Positions 50,776-60,573 of a stretch of 64,000 bases of DNA are shown in pieces. Source of the stretch: Spiro-02 sp034114085 (lineage in GTDB: Bacteria; Spirochaetota; Spirochaetia; Sphaerochaetales; Sphaerochaetaceae). The translations under genes and the position numbers were made by a program. The notes beneath the pieces are model-generated. The model saw nothing but the letters and a program-made list of their open reading frames with translations, was not told the DNA's origin and ran no database searches. The stretch's first letter is position 1, and each line of letters opens with the position of its first letter. The DNA is taken from the NCBI GenBank assembly GCA_034114085.1, contig JAXEWB010000002.1, positions 1 through 64,000 on the forward strand, given 5' to 3'.

Positions 50776-53700
50776 ATGGGTGACATCATGCGTCCTGTTC
50801 CGTTCCAGGAACTCATCAATCGAATCGTATCGGAATATCGTAACCATGGATCGATCTTCGGCATCGACGAGGCGCAGTTCTACAAGGACAAGGGCAAGCA
50901 TAGCGTCAAGGTGTTCGGGCAGAGTTGCTCGACTCCCTGCGGCCCGGCTGCGGGTCCCCACACCCAGCTCGCCCAGAATATCATCAGCGCATATTTGGTC
51001 GGCGGCAGGTTCATGGAGCTCAAGACCGTCCAGAAGATGGACACCCTTGAAATAGACAAGCCCTGTATAGACGCGCGCGACGAGGGCTATAACGTCGAGT
51101 GGTCCACAGAGTATACGTTGCCCAAGGCGTGGGACGAATACATCAAGGCGTGGATCATCCTCCATGTATTGGAAGCGGCGATGAACGGCGGCAAGTTCGA
51201 AAAGCCTTCCTTTATCTTCAATATGAGCGTCGGCTACGACCTCGACGGCATCAAGACCGAGAAGATGCAGGCATATATCGATTCCATGATCGACGCCAGG
51301 AAGAACCCGAAGTTCGCGGAATACCTCGGACAGATGGAGGCTTTGATCGAGGAGGGGCTGTTCGAGGGGACTCCTTGGGATGGGGTGGAGAAGAAGCTCA
51401 AGGGCGTCACGTCCAGGATCAGCGCCAACATCAGTCCTTCCGTCACTATCAGTACGATGCATGGTTGTCCGCCGCACGAGATCGAGGCGATCTGCACCTA
51501 CATGCTGACTGAAAAGAAACTCGACACGTTCGTCAAGCTCAACCCGACCTTGCTCGGTTACGATGCTGTCCGTGATATCCTCAATGTGCTGGGGTATGAC
51601 TATATCGGCTTGAAGCGGGAAAGCTTCGAGCATGACTTGCAGTATCCCGACGCCGTCGCCATGCTGCACCGGCTGGTGGACCTCGCCAAGAAAGAGGGCC
51701 GGGGTTTTGGAGTCAAGCTTACCAACACGCTTGGTTCCATCAACGACCAGGGCGTCCTGCCTGGGGCGGAGATGTACATGTCAGGCCGGGCGTTGTTTCC
51801 AATCAGTACCAACGTCGCCGCTCTCCTTTCCAAGGAGTTCGGCGGTAATCTTCCCGTTTCCTACAGCGGCGGAGCGAATGCGTTCACCATCGCCGATATT
51901 TTTGAGACTGGCATACGGCCAATCACGCTGGCCACCGACATGCTCAAGCCCGGTGGGTATCCCCGGATGAAGCAGCTCGTTGAAATCCTGGAAAAGACAT
52001 CCGCTTGGAAAATGGAGAAAGTCGATGTCGCCAAGATTGAGGCTCTGGCGCTCAAGGCCCGGACGAACCCGCCGACGCAGAAGGAGTTCCGGGGCGTCGA
52101 CAAGGCGAAGGTCGGGGAGGAGCTGCCGTTGACCGACTGCTATGTCGCCCCATGCGTGGAGGCTTGCCCGATCCATCAGGATATCCCTGAATACGTCCAC
52201 TTGGTCGGCGAAGGCAAGTACGCCGAGGCTCTGGCCGTTATCTACGACAAGAACGCGCTGCCCAACATCACCGGCCATATCTGCGACCATCAGTGCCAGT
52301 ACCATTGTACCCGCCTCGACTATGAAGGCGCCGTACAGATCCGGGAGATGAAGAAAATCGCCGTCGAGAACGGCTATGCCGATTTCCTCCGCCAGTGGGA
52401 AGCTCCCGGAGACCCCGCGGAGGTCAGGGCCGCGGTCGTCGGGGCCGGTCCCGCTGGACTGTCCGCTGCGTATTTCCTTGCCCGCGCAGGGTTCGATGTT
52501 TCGGTGTTCGAGCGCGAGGAGAACGCCGGAGGCGTCGTCCGCAACGTGATTCCCGGATTCAGGATTCCCCAGGCGGCGATTGAGGCCGACGTCGCGTTCA
52601 TCAAGGCTCATGGCGTCAAGTTCAACTTTGGCGTCGGGCATGAGTCCGTGACGGTAGACGCTCTCCATAAGGCGGGGTTCGATTACCTGTTCTATGCAGT
52701 CGGTAGTGAAAAGGATAATGAAATTCCTTTGGAAGGCGATCGCGGCAGGGTTCTCGAAGCTCTTGGTTTCCTCGGAGCCTACCGCAAGGATCCCGCGTTG
52801 GTCACGCTCGGACGGGAGGTCGTGATCGTCGGCGGAGGCAATACCGCCATGGATGGCGCCCGCGCCGCGAAGCGTGTCCCCGGCGTGGAGAAAGTAACCG
52901 TCGTCTATCGTCGCACCGAAAAAGAGATGCCGGCGGACCGGGAGGAATATGAACTGGCGCTGGGCGAAGGAATTGAGTTCATTTTCCTTGCGAACCCCGA
53001 AGCCTATGCCGCCGATGGTACGCTGACGATTCGCAAGATGGCTCTAGGCGAGCCGGACGCGTCAGGACGGCGCCGTCCGGTGGCGACGGATGAAACCTTC
53101 CCGTTGCACGCCGATTCCATGATTACCGCTATCGGCGAACATCCCGATTCCCAGGCGCTGAGCTGGTATGGCGTGCCCGTGACGGCGAAGGGGTGGCCCG
53201 ATGTCGATTCCGAGACTAAGGAGACGAAGGTTGAGGGCGTCTATGCGATAGGCGACGCCCAAAGCGGCCCGTCCACCGTCGTCCGTTGCATCGCCAGCGC
53301 CCGCGCCGCGGTAGAGGCCGCCATCGACAAAGTGCTCGACTCTGAGGACGATGAGGATGCCGGGGACGACGATGCCTGTGACTGCGGTTGCGACCATGAG
53401 CATGGACATGACCATGCTCATGAATGCCATTGCCATGAACATGATGATGCTTGCGACTGTGGCTGTCACCATGACGAGGATGGGGATGACGAGGATGATT
53501 CCGATGGAGAGGATATCGAAGCGCTGACCAAGGCGGAGAATGAGTTTTTCGCGGAAGTCCGGTCCAAGAAGGAACGGATTCTCTGTTCCTCCTGCAAATC
53601 GCGTGACAAGGAGTTCGCCTCCACCGAAGCCAAGCGTTGCGTGGAGTGTTCCTACTTGTGCAACAAGTGCGTGGAAGTCTGTCCGAACCGGGCGAACGTC

Positions 53701-54051
53701 GCCGTCGATATGCGCAACAGCGGGATGTTCGACGATCCGTTCCAGATTCTCCATCTCGACGCCTACTGCAATGAGTGCGGCAATTGCGCTACGTTCTGCC
53801 CATGGGAGGGAGGTCCGTACCTGAAGAAGCTGACGCTGTTCAGCCGGATGGACGACTTCGAGAATTCCAAGAACCAGGGCTTCTATGTGGAAGGCGACCA
53901 AGTGACGATTCGTTTCAATGGAAAGATCAATGTTTGCTCGATGGACGGCAACGGCAACCTGCTCGGTGAAATTCCCAGCGAAGAGGTCGGGGCGATTATC
54001 GAGGAAGTGTTCAATTCCTACAGCTACCTGCTTGGAAGCGTAGACGAGTAG
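50776..54051 (+). CDS. ygfK: YgfK-type putative selenate reductase / flavin-FeS electron-transfer protein with a Cys/His-rich insertion
   Basis: A 1,091-residue multidomain oxidoreductase. Residues 1 to about 430 form a dihydroorotate-dehydrogenase-like barrel (SCSTPCGPAAGPHTQLAQN near 40). Next come GltD-type Fe-S cysteines (CYVAPCVEACPIHQDIPEYV; CDHQCQYHC), an FAD motif (VVGAGPAGLSAAYFLARAG) and an NAD(P)H motif (VVIVGGGNTAMDGARAAKR). A C-terminal ferredoxin region follows (CVECSYLCNKCVEVCPNRA; CNECGNCATFCPWEGGP). Between the NAD(P) and ferredoxin domains, residues about 856-915 are an acidic insertion with eight Cys and ten His that I do not know from E. coli YgfK (1,032 residues). The ATG at 50776 has AAGGAG upstream. 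The genetic context ties it to Mo hydroxylases, to which it probably passes or from which it takes electrons. Confidence 0.92.
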   Translation: MGDIMRPVPFQELINRIVSEYRNHGSIFGIDEAQFYKDKGKHSVKVFGQSCSTPCGPAAGPHTQLAQNIISAYLVGGRFMELKTVQKMDTLEIDKPCIDARDEGYNVEWSTEYTLPKAWDEYIKAWIILHVLEAAMNGGKFEKPSFIFNMSVGYDLDGIKTEKMQAYIDSMIDARKNPKFAEYLGQMEALIEEGLFEGTPWDGVEKKLKGVTSRISANISPSVTISTMHGCPPHEIEAICTYMLTEKKLDTFVKLNPTLLGYDAVRDILNVLGYDYIGLKRESFEHDLQYPDAVAMLHRLVDLAKKEGRGFGVKLTNTLGSINDQGVLPGAEMYMSGRALFPISTNVAALLSKEFGGNLPVSYSGGANAFTIADIFETGIRPITLATDMLKPGGYPRMKQLVEILEKTSAWKMEKVDVAKIEALALKARTNPPTQKEFRGVDKAKVGEELPLTDCYVAPCVEACPIHQDIPEYVHLVGEGKYAEALAVIYDKNALPNITGHICDHQCQYHCTRLDYEGAVQIREMKKIAVENGYADFLRQWEAPGDPAEVRAAVVGAGPAGLSAAYFLARAGFDVSVFEREENAGGVVRNVIPGFRIPQAAIEADVAFIKAHGVKFNFGVGHESVTVDALHKAGFDYLFYAVGSEKDNEIPLEGDRGRVLEALGFLGAYRKDPALVTLGREVVIVGGGNTAMDGARAAKRVPGVEKVTVVYRRTEKEMPADREEYELALGEGIEFIFLANPEAYAADGTLTIRKMALGEPDASGRRRPVATDETFPLHADSMITAIGEHPDSQALSWYGVPVTAKGWPDVDSETKETKVEGVYAIGDAQSGPSTVVRCIASARAAVEAAIDKVLDSEDDEDAGDDDACDCGCDHEHGHDHAHECHCHEHDDACDCGCHHDEDGDDEDDSDGEDIEALTKAENEFFAEVRSKKERILCSSCKSRDKEFASTEAKRCVECSYLCNKCVEVCPNRANVAVDMRNSGMFDDPFQILHLDAYCNECGNCATFCPWEGGPYLKKLTLFSRMDDFENSKNQGFYVEGDQVTIRFNGKINVCSMDGNGNLLGEIPSEEVGAIIEEVFNSYSYLLGSVDE

Positions 54052-54062
54052 ACCAAGACCGG

Positions 54063-54090
54063 ATCTCCGGCGGACATATCCGCCGGAGAT
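54063..54090 (+). other. Perfect intercistronic hairpin between ygfK and ssnA
   Basis: ATCTCCGGCGGA and TCCGCCGGAGAT are fully complementary around a four-base loop (CATA). No T-run follows, so it is more likely an mRNA-stability or partial-termination element that sets ygfK:downstream ratios. Confidence 0.75.
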
Positions 54091-54113
54091 TCCCGGACAG
54101 GAGGGAAAGACGG

Positions 54114-55454
54114 ATGTCTACCATAGTGATCAAGAATGTGCGGATCATGCAGACGATGCCCCCGTTCCAGGTTGAAGAAGGGCTGGATGTCGTTGTCCAG
54201 GATGACATCATCAAAGCTGTCGGCAAAGGGGCCGCCAACGGCGTACAAGCCGACAAGGTTCTCGACGGTACCGGACGTACGGTGATCCCCGGCAATGTCT
54301 GCGGACATCACCATTACTATTCGGGCCTTTCGCGCGGCATGCTGATTAGCGCCGGACCACAGACCGATTTCATCCAGGTGTTGAAGGAATGGTGGTGGAG
54401 GCTGGACCGGGGGCTGGATGAAGAGGCCTGCTACTATTCCAGTCTGATTTGCTCGCTGGATGCTATCGCGGCCGGTACGACCTGTTGCATCGACCATCAC
54501 GCCAGCCCATCCTATATCAAGGGCTCCTTGGGGACGATCGCCAAGGGAATGAGGGAAGTCGGCGTGAGGGGGATGACCTGTTACGAAGTGACCGACCGCA
54601 ACCGAGGCATGGCTGAAGTCGAGGAAGGGGTGCGGGAGAATGTCGAGTTCGCGAAGAGCGTAGACGCTGAACGGGCCCATGGCGGTCAGCCGTTGGTTGA
54701 AGCGATGATCGGAGGACATGCTCCGTTCACGATTCCCGACGAAGGACTGGCCTTGATGAAGACCGCCTGCGACGAAACCCGTCGCGGCATGCATCTCCAT
54801 GTGGCCGAAGACAAGTACGATGTAGTCTGGTCCCATCACATGCACAACATGGACATCGTGGACCGGCTGGACAAATACGGCCTGCTTTCTGACAAGACGC
54901 TATTGGTCCATGGCCTGTGGTTGAACCACCACGAGGCCGAGGCAATCAACGAGCGTGGTTGCTTTTTCGCCCACAACGGCCGAAGCAACATGAACAACCA
55001 CGTCGGCTATTGTCGGGAGCTGAGGAATATCAAGAATCTGATCATCGGAACCGACGGTTGCGGCGGCAACATGTTCGAGGAACTGAAGATCGCGTTCTTC
55101 AAGCATAAGGATGAAGGCGGTCCTTGGTGGCCGGGGGACTATCTCACTGCGTTGACCAGAGGTAACAAGCTGATCGAGAAATACTTTGAGGGCAGCTATG
55201 GGCGGGTAGCCCCTGGATACAAGGCAGACCTTGCGATTCTGGACTATCGTAATCCGACTCCGATGGTCGCTGACAACTGTGCGGGGCATTTCGTCTGGGG
55301 CATGAGTTCCAACTGCGTGGAGAGCGTGCTGGTCAATGGCAAGCTGGTCATGGAGAACCGGACCTTCCCCGGACTGGATGTCCAGGACATCTATGCGCAG
55401 GCGGCCAAGGTCGCGCAGCGGGTATGGAAGGTCGTTGACAAAATCGCTCCATAA
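54114..55454 (+). CDS. ssnA: SsnA-type amidohydrolase
   Basis: A putative metal-dependent aminohydrolase (amidohydrolase superfamily, chlorohydrolase/guanine-deaminase-like), 446 residues. The metal motif is VIPGNVCGHHHYYSGLSRG near residue 60; further ligands are in HLHVAEDKYD, the HG of LLVHGLWL and the Asp of IIGTDGCGG. In E. coli ssnA lies next to ygfK in the selenium-linked cluster, as here. Its physiological substrate is not established; purines or related N-heterocycles are likely from context. The ATG at 54114 is preceded by AGGAGG and a perfect hairpin lies just upstream. Confidence 0.94.
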   Translation: MSTIVIKNVRIMQTMPPFQVEEGLDVVVQDDIIKAVGKGAANGVQADKVLDGTGRTVIPGNVCGHHHYYSGLSRGMLISAGPQTDFIQVLKEWWWRLDRGLDEEACYYSSLICSLDAIAAGTTCCIDHHASPSYIKGSLGTIAKGMREVGVRGMTCYEVTDRNRGMAEVEEGVRENVEFAKSVDAERAHGGQPLVEAMIGGHAPFTIPDEGLALMKTACDETRRGMHLHVAEDKYDVVWSHHMHNMDIVDRLDKYGLLSDKTLLVHGLWLNHHEAEAINERGCFFAHNGRSNMNNHVGYCRELRNIKNLIIGTDGCGGNMFEELKIAFFKHKDEGGPWWPGDYLTALTRGNKLIEKYFEGSYGRVAPGYKADLAILDYRNPTPMVADNCAGHFVWGMSSNCVESVLVNGKLVMENRTFPGLDVQDIYAQAAKVAQRVWKVVDKIAP

Positions 55455-55615
55455 CGTATGTTTTCCGTGGTTTTTCCAAGGGCTTGCGCCTGATGGAACA
55501 TGTAGATGGACGTCATGGCTCGCCTGTGTTCGGTTTGAATGGCTGGCGGACATGAATCGATGGCATGATTACAAAAGTGGGGCGGCAGGTTTTTCCTCCC
55601 CAGAAGGAAGTGTAT

Positions 55616-56833
55616 ATGAGCATTCAGGAACAGATCAGGGCGAAAGCGGCTGAATATCGCGACTATACCGCGAAGAATCTTTCCAAGCTGGTGCAGACCA
55701 AGAGCTACAGCAGTCAGGAAGAGGATGTATGCCGGTTGCTGGTGACGTTGTGCCAGGAGGCTGGTTTCGACGAAGTCTATATCGACGGTTTGGGCAGTGT
55801 GATCGGACGTGTTGGAAACGGTCCCAAGAAACTGGCCTTCGACGCCCATATCGACACGGTGGAAGTCGGCAACATGGCCAACTGGAATTTTGATCCGTTC
55901 AGCGGTGAGATCAAGGACGGAAAGGTCTGGGGGCGTGGTTCCAGCGACCAGAAGGGCGGCGCTGCTTCCATGATCACCGCCGGACGCATTCTCAAGGAAC
56001 TCGGCTATGCCGGTGAATACACCGTCTATTTCACATTCACCGTCATGGAAGAGGATTGCGACGGCATGTGCTGGAAGTACTTGATCGAGGAAGAAGGGTT
56101 CAAGCCCGACTTGATCGTCTCCACCGAGCCGACCAGTTGCCGCCTGTATCGCGGACATCGCGGCCGTATGGAAATCAGGATCATCCTCCGCGGTGTCTCC
56201 TGCCATGGTTCCGCTCCTGAACGCGGCGTGAGCGCAGCCTACAAGGCCGCCCGCGCGGCTTTGGCCATCGAGCGGCTCAATGCCGACTTGCAGCCGGACG
56301 AGGATAACTTCCTCGGCAAGGGGACCATCACCGTCAGCCAGATGGACGTGAAGGGACCTTCCCAGTGCGCCGTCGCCGACTATGCGATGATCTACTGTGA
56401 CCGTCGCCTCACATGGGGCGAGGACGCCGATCTTGCGATCCGGCAGGTTCGTGAATACGTCTCCAAGGCGACCGGTGACGCTCCTGATTCCTTCGTAGTG
56501 GAGATGCCCGACTATGAGAAAGTCGGCTGGACCAAGAAGCCCTATTCTCAGGAACTCTACTTCCCGACTTGGAAGCTGCCCGCCGATCATCCGCTGGTGT
56601 GCGCTGGCGTCGAGGACCACAAGGCCCTGTTCGGCAAGGCTCCCGTCGTAGACAAGTGGACGTTCTCCACGAACCTCGTAGCCACTACCGGACGCCACAA
56701 GATTCCTGCCATCGGGTTCGGCCCTGGCGATGAAGCCCAGGCTCATGCTCCGAACGAGATCAACCGGGTTGACGACCTGGAGATCTGCGCTGCGTTCTAT
56801 GCCATGTTGCCGTACTCCCTGGAGAAGAAGTAA
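55616..56833 (+). CDS. ygeY: YgeY-type M20-family selenium-metabolism-linked hydrolase
   Basis: A 405-residue dinuclear-zinc peptidase/deacylase-fold protein. Metal ligands are in LAFDAHIDTVEVGN, VWGRGSSDQKGGAASMI and FTVMEEDCDG, as in M20/ArgE-type amidohydrolases. YgeY proteins are consistently linked to selenium-dependent molybdenum hydroxylases and probably open or trim N-carbamoyl or acyl intermediates late in the pathway. The ATG at 55616 has AAGGAAG upstream. About 160 bases of untranslated sequence separate it from ssnA. Confidence 0.92.
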   Translation: MSIQEQIRAKAAEYRDYTAKNLSKLVQTKSYSSQEEDVCRLLVTLCQEAGFDEVYIDGLGSVIGRVGNGPKKLAFDAHIDTVEVGNMANWNFDPFSGEIKDGKVWGRGSSDQKGGAASMITAGRILKELGYAGEYTVYFTFTVMEEDCDGMCWKYLIEEEGFKPDLIVSTEPTSCRLYRGHRGRMEIRIILRGVSCHGSAPERGVSAAYKAARAALAIERLNADLQPDEDNFLGKGTITVSQMDVKGPSQCAVADYAMIYCDRRLTWGEDADLAIRQVREYVSKATGDAPDSFVVEMPDYEKVGWTKKPYSQELYFPTWKLPADHPLVCAGVEDHKALFGKAPVVDKWTFSTNLVATTGRHKIPAIGFGPGDEAQAHAPNEINRVDDLEICAAFYAMLPYSLEKK

Positions 56834-56872
56834 CCATAGGTTTTTCATCTGAAAAGGTGTATATTTGACTAT

Positions 56873-56909
56873 GGGGGAGCCGTGGTGCCTTGGGGTGCTG
56901 CGGCTTCCC
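56873..56909 (+). other. Hairpin between ygeY and the first molybdenum hydroxylase operon
   Basis: GGGGGAGCCG pairs with CGGCTTCCC around a roughly 18-base loop. No T-run follows; possible processing or partial termination site. Confidence 0.5.
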
Positions 56910-56990
56910 GTGTGAATGAAAGCCATTATACTTTTATTTGAATGATGGCATCTCGCCCCGTTCTGATCGGGGGGTAGGAGGAATCGCAGT

Positions 56991-59144
56991 ATGGCATGTA
57001 AACCGATAGGCGATCCTGTGCGCAGGGTGGACGCCGTATCGAAGGCCGACGGTTCTCAGATGTATCTGGCGGACTATCAGTTCGACGATATGCTCTACAG
57101 CCGCATGGTCCGTTCCAGCATACCGAGAGGAATCATCAGGAAGATCGATCTTCCACAATTGCCGGAAGGGTATACTTTCGTCACCTACAAGGATATTCCC
57201 GACGGGGGACGTAATGAACTGGTGATGATCCAGAAGGATTGGAAGTGCTTTGCCGAGAACGATGTTCGGTATGTCGGTGAAACGATAGGACTGCTTGTCG
57301 GGCCGGACCGCGACGTTCTGGCCGATCTTCTTGAACAGATTTCCATCGACTACGAGGAACGGGAAGCGGCGATCACCATTCAGGAGGGACTCGACTGCAA
57401 GGGCGGCCCGTTCGTTGGCGACGACAACCTGTTCTGCCAGTTGCGGTGTGACAAGGGTGAACCCATAGAAGAGGTCTTCAAGCGGGCCGATAGGATTGTC
57501 GAGGACGAGATAGTCACTGGTTTCCAGGAGCATGTCTATCTGGAGACGATGGGTGCCTGCTGTATTCCAGAAGGCGACCATTATGTGATCTATGCTTCCG
57601 CCCAATGTCCATTTTATATCCGTAAGTCCGTCTGCGGTCTGCTCGGCCTGACCCCGGACAAGATCGTGGTTCGGCAGACCACCACCGGCGGCGCGTTCGG
57701 CGGCAAAGAGAATTTCCCCGATGTCCTGTGCGGGGCGGTATTGCTCGCTGCGTACAAGACTGGCAAGCCGGTCCAGTTGGTGTTTGACCGCGAAGAGGAC
57801 ATCCAGTTCTCCGTCAAGCGGCATCCCAGCCGCACCCGGTTCAAGACCGCCCTGGACAAGGACGGCAATATCCTGGGTATGGATATCGACGTCGTGTACA
57901 ACGTCGGAGGGTACCTGAGCAGCTCTTTCGTCGTGCTTCAGCGCGGAGTATTCCATGCCACCGGTTGTTATGACATTCCCAATACCCGCGTCAAGGGGAG
58001 GGGAGTCGCGACCAACACCTTTCCCAGCGATGCGTTCCGCGGTTTCGGAGCGCCTCAGACCATCTTCGCGATGGAAAGCCACATGTGCCATCTCGCGAAG
58101 CTCGTCGGCAAGGATCCTTTGGAGTACAAGACTCCGTATTTCCTCAAGCAGGGGTCGGTCACCGTTACCAATGGACATATCGTAGAGCGGGTGATGATTC
58201 CTGAGATGATCGAGCAGATTTGTACGGCGAGCGACTACTGGCGTAAGGCCAAGGAATATGAACCTGGTTGCGGCAAGGGCATCGGTATAGCCTTTTACAA
58301 CCATGGCGGCGCATTCACCGGCAATGGCGAGCAGGCTATCATCAAGGCTCACACCCGGTTGCACAAGCATGCCGACGGCATGGTCGATATCCTGGTCGGC
58401 AGTACCGAAATGGGGCAGGGCTTGCAGACCGCCCTATGTAAGATTGCGGCGGCGGTGCTTGAAATTCCCCTCGAACGGGTTCGTTATGACAATCCTGATA
58501 CTTCCGCCGTAGTGGATAGTGGGCCGACGGCGGCGAGCCGTTCCACGATGATCGTGGGAAAGCTTGTGGAGCGGGCGGCCCGGGAGATGAAGGAGAAGTG
58601 GGACGATGCCCCCGATTTCTGCACTGAGGTTGAATATGAGCATCCTGAGGGGCATCCCTGGGATCAGGCTACTTTCCAGGGCGACGCCTACCTCGGCTAT
58701 GGCTGGGGGGCGTGCGTTGTCGAAGTTGAGATCGATCCGCTGACCGCGGAGGTCGAGACGAAGGGCATCTGGAGTTCCCATGATGTCGGTGTGGCGATTG
58801 ATGAGTTGGTTGTCCACGGTCAGGTCAACGGCGGTATCCTGCAAAGCCTCGGCTATGCCTCGATGGAGAAGCTGGAAAACCGCAATGGTCATTTCCGACA
58901 GACTTCGATGAGCGACTATGTTATTCCGACGTCGATGGATTTTCCGTCGCAGGAATGGTTCTTGGTGGACAACCCGTACGAATGGGGACCTTTTGGGGCG
59001 AAGGGCATGGGCGAGTTGGTGTTCAATGGAGCTTCCGCCGCGTTCATAGACGCAGTAAGCCGGGCCATTGATCGCAAGATCTGCGAGATTCCTATCCCGC
59101 CGGAGACTATCACGGAGTTGATGCTGCATGGAACGAAAAATTGA
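56991..59144 (+). CDS. Molybdenum-binding subunit of a xanthine-dehydrogenase-family hydroxylase
   Basis: The catalytic large subunit (717 residues) of a molybdenum hydroxylase. The N-terminal Ald_Xan_dh a/b hammerhead domain is followed by the Mo-pterin region with TTTGGAFGGKENFPDVLCGAV, RGFGAPQTIFAME, VGSTEMGQGLQTAL and the near-terminal WGPFGAKGMGELVF carrying the catalytic Glu. An AGGAGG ribosome site precedes the ATG at 56991. Subunits for [2Fe-2S] and FAD follow directly with overlaps, giving an XdhABC-like three-subunit enzyme in the order Mo, FeS, FAD. The neighbours (ygfK, ssnA, ygeY) suggest the selenium-dependent (labile Se) type; the substrate is probably a purine or nicotinate-like ring. 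Confidence 0.93.
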   Translation: MACKPIGDPVRRVDAVSKADGSQMYLADYQFDDMLYSRMVRSSIPRGIIRKIDLPQLPEGYTFVTYKDIPDGGRNELVMIQKDWKCFAENDVRYVGETIGLLVGPDRDVLADLLEQISIDYEEREAAITIQEGLDCKGGPFVGDDNLFCQLRCDKGEPIEEVFKRADRIVEDEIVTGFQEHVYLETMGACCIPEGDHYVIYASAQCPFYIRKSVCGLLGLTPDKIVVRQTTTGGAFGGKENFPDVLCGAVLLAAYKTGKPVQLVFDREEDIQFSVKRHPSRTRFKTALDKDGNILGMDIDVVYNVGGYLSSSFVVLQRGVFHATGCYDIPNTRVKGRGVATNTFPSDAFRGFGAPQTIFAMESHMCHLAKLVGKDPLEYKTPYFLKQGSVTVTNGHIVERVMIPEMIEQICTASDYWRKAKEYEPGCGKGIGIAFYNHGGAFTGNGEQAIIKAHTRLHKHADGMVDILVGSTEMGQGLQTALCKIAAAVLEIPLERVRYDNPDTSAVVDSGPTAASRSTMIVGKLVERAAREMKEKWDDAPDFCTEVEYEHPEGHPWDQATFQGDAYLGYGWGACVVEVEIDPLTAEVETKGIWSSHDVGVAIDELVVHGQVNGGILQSLGYASMEKLENRNGHFRQTSMSDYVIPTSMDFPSQEWFLVDNPYEWGPFGAKGMGELVFNGASAAFIDAVSRAIDRKICEIPIPPETITELMLHGTKN

Positions 59145-59604
59145 CTTCATATTGAACGGAAACAAGGTTTCCGTCACTACGGATCCGATCAGAAGGTTGA
59201 TCGATGTCCTGAGGGATGACTTGGGAATGACCGGATGCAAGGAAGGCTGCGGGGAAGGCGAGTGCGGTGCCTGTTCCGTCCTGAAGGACGGACGGATGGT
59301 CACTACCTGCCTGATTCCCGTCGGCGCAGCATCCGGTTGCTCGATCATGACTATCGAGGGTCTGCGGGAGACAGAGCGGGGCAAATGCCTGATCTCGGCG
59401 TTTGCCGACGGTGGGGCCGTGCAATGTGGTTTTTGCATCCCCGGCATGGTCATCGCCGCAGAGAACCTGCTTTCATCCAATCCCCACCCGACGGAACAGG
59501 ATGTCAGGATGGGCATATCCGGAAACATCTGCCGCTGTACCGGATACGATCTGATCGTACGGAGCATCATGCTTGCGGCTGAAAGGGGGAACGGTCTATG
59601 GTAG
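59128..59604 (+). CDS. [2Fe-2S] subunit of the molybdenum hydroxylase
   Basis: A small iron-sulfur subunit of 158 residues. The plant-type ferredoxin cluster is in GCKEGCGEGECGACSV with its fourth Cys in TTCLIP. The C-terminal helical cluster is in CGFCIPGM and GNICRCTGYDLI. All eight ligands are present, so both clusters should form. It overlaps the Mo-subunit gene by 17 bases and the FAD-subunit gene by 7. Confidence 0.96.
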   Translation: MERKIDFILNGNKVSVTTDPIRRLIDVLRDDLGMTGCKEGCGEGECGACSVLKDGRMVTTCLIPVGAASGCSIMTIEGLRETERGKCLISAFADGGAVQCGFCIPGMVIAAENLLSSNPHPTEQDVRMGISGNICRCTGYDLIVRSIMLAAERGNGLW

Positions 59605-60473
59605 AATCCACGACCTATGTACCGACCTCGTTGGCAGAGGCGCTGAAGATTCGTAAAGAAACCGGAGCGAGGCCGTTGGCCGGCGGCACCGATTTGATGG
59701 TCGCGTACCGCAGGGGTATCGGAGTCAAGGCCCGTTTCCCTTGGCCCATCATGATCATCAGCCGGCTTCAGGAGCTCCAGGGCATATCGACCGGTTCCGA
59801 CGGTTCCTGCGTAATCGGCGCGGGAACTACCGCCGCAGAAATCGCCGGTAGTCCGCTCGTCCCTTGGCATGTCCGGCAGGCCGCGGGCAGGATGGGGGCT
59901 ATCAGCCTGAGGAACCTCGCCACGATCGGTGGCAATATCGGGAACGCTTCCCCGAAGGGCGACCTTCCATGTCCGTTGATCCTTCTCGACGCCCAGGTTG
60001 AACTGGCGTCGGCCGGCGGGACGCGCCGGATGCCGCTCGATGAATTCATCGTAGGTTCGAAGAAGACTTTGTTGGGCGATGACGAGCTGATTACCAAGGT
60101 TATCATTCCGGCGCCGGCGCGGCCGTTCAGCTACGTCTGGTACCGCAAGATAGGGACTCGCAGGGCGAATGCGATCAGCAAACTTTCCCTGTGCGCCGCC
60201 ATGACGCTCGATGCCGAAGGAAAAATCATAGATTTCCGTGCCGCTTCCGGTGCGGCCGGGCCGAAGATCGCCCGTAGCCGTGCCTTGGAGAGGACGTTGA
60301 TTGGTTTATCTTTGCCAGAGATGAGGAAACAGACATCCGAGTTTTTGGATGGCTATAACGGAGTCATTTCGCCGCATGCCATGCCAGAATATCGTAGGGT
60401 TTCTACTAGGAGGATGCTTGAGCACTTCCTGCATGCGGTGGTTGAAAGGCCGGCAGACTGTATAATTGAGTAG
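59598..60473 (+). CDS. FAD-binding subunit of the molybdenum hydroxylase
   Basis: A 291-residue CoxM/XdhB-like flavoprotein. The FAD pyrophosphate loop is in RPLAGGTDLMV, and the second FAD motif in NLATIGGNIGNASPKGD. The C-terminal CO-dehydrogenase-flavoprotein domain follows. The start overlaps the [2Fe-2S] gene by seven bases. It passes electrons from the Fe-S centres to NAD or to another acceptor such as YgfK. Confidence 0.94.
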   Translation: MVESTTYVPTSLAEALKIRKETGARPLAGGTDLMVAYRRGIGVKARFPWPIMIISRLQELQGISTGSDGSCVIGAGTTAAEIAGSPLVPWHVRQAAGRMGAISLRNLATIGGNIGNASPKGDLPCPLILLDAQVELASAGGTRRMPLDEFIVGSKKTLLGDDELITKVIIPAPARPFSYVWYRKIGTRRANAISKLSLCAAMTLDAEGKIIDFRAASGAAGPKIARSRALERTLIGLSLPEMRKQTSEFLDGYNGVISPHAMPEYRRVSTRRMLEHFLHAVVERPADCIIE

Positions 60474-60573
60474 GCGCGTCCGCGGCCTGTGGCGACGATT
60501 CGCCGTAATGGTGGTTGAAAGCGGCATGGGGCGCGAGATGCAACGACGCGTCTGCGATAAGCGAGGTGTGCTT

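Noticed and set aside
55391..56926. 511-residue minus-strand frame over ygeY
   Set aside because: Lies exactly opposite a well-conserved gene; composition typical of complementary-strand frames in GC-rich DNA.
56934..58370. 478-residue minus-strand frame over the Mo subunit
   Set aside because: Antisense shadow of a gene with clear catalytic motifs; no start site.
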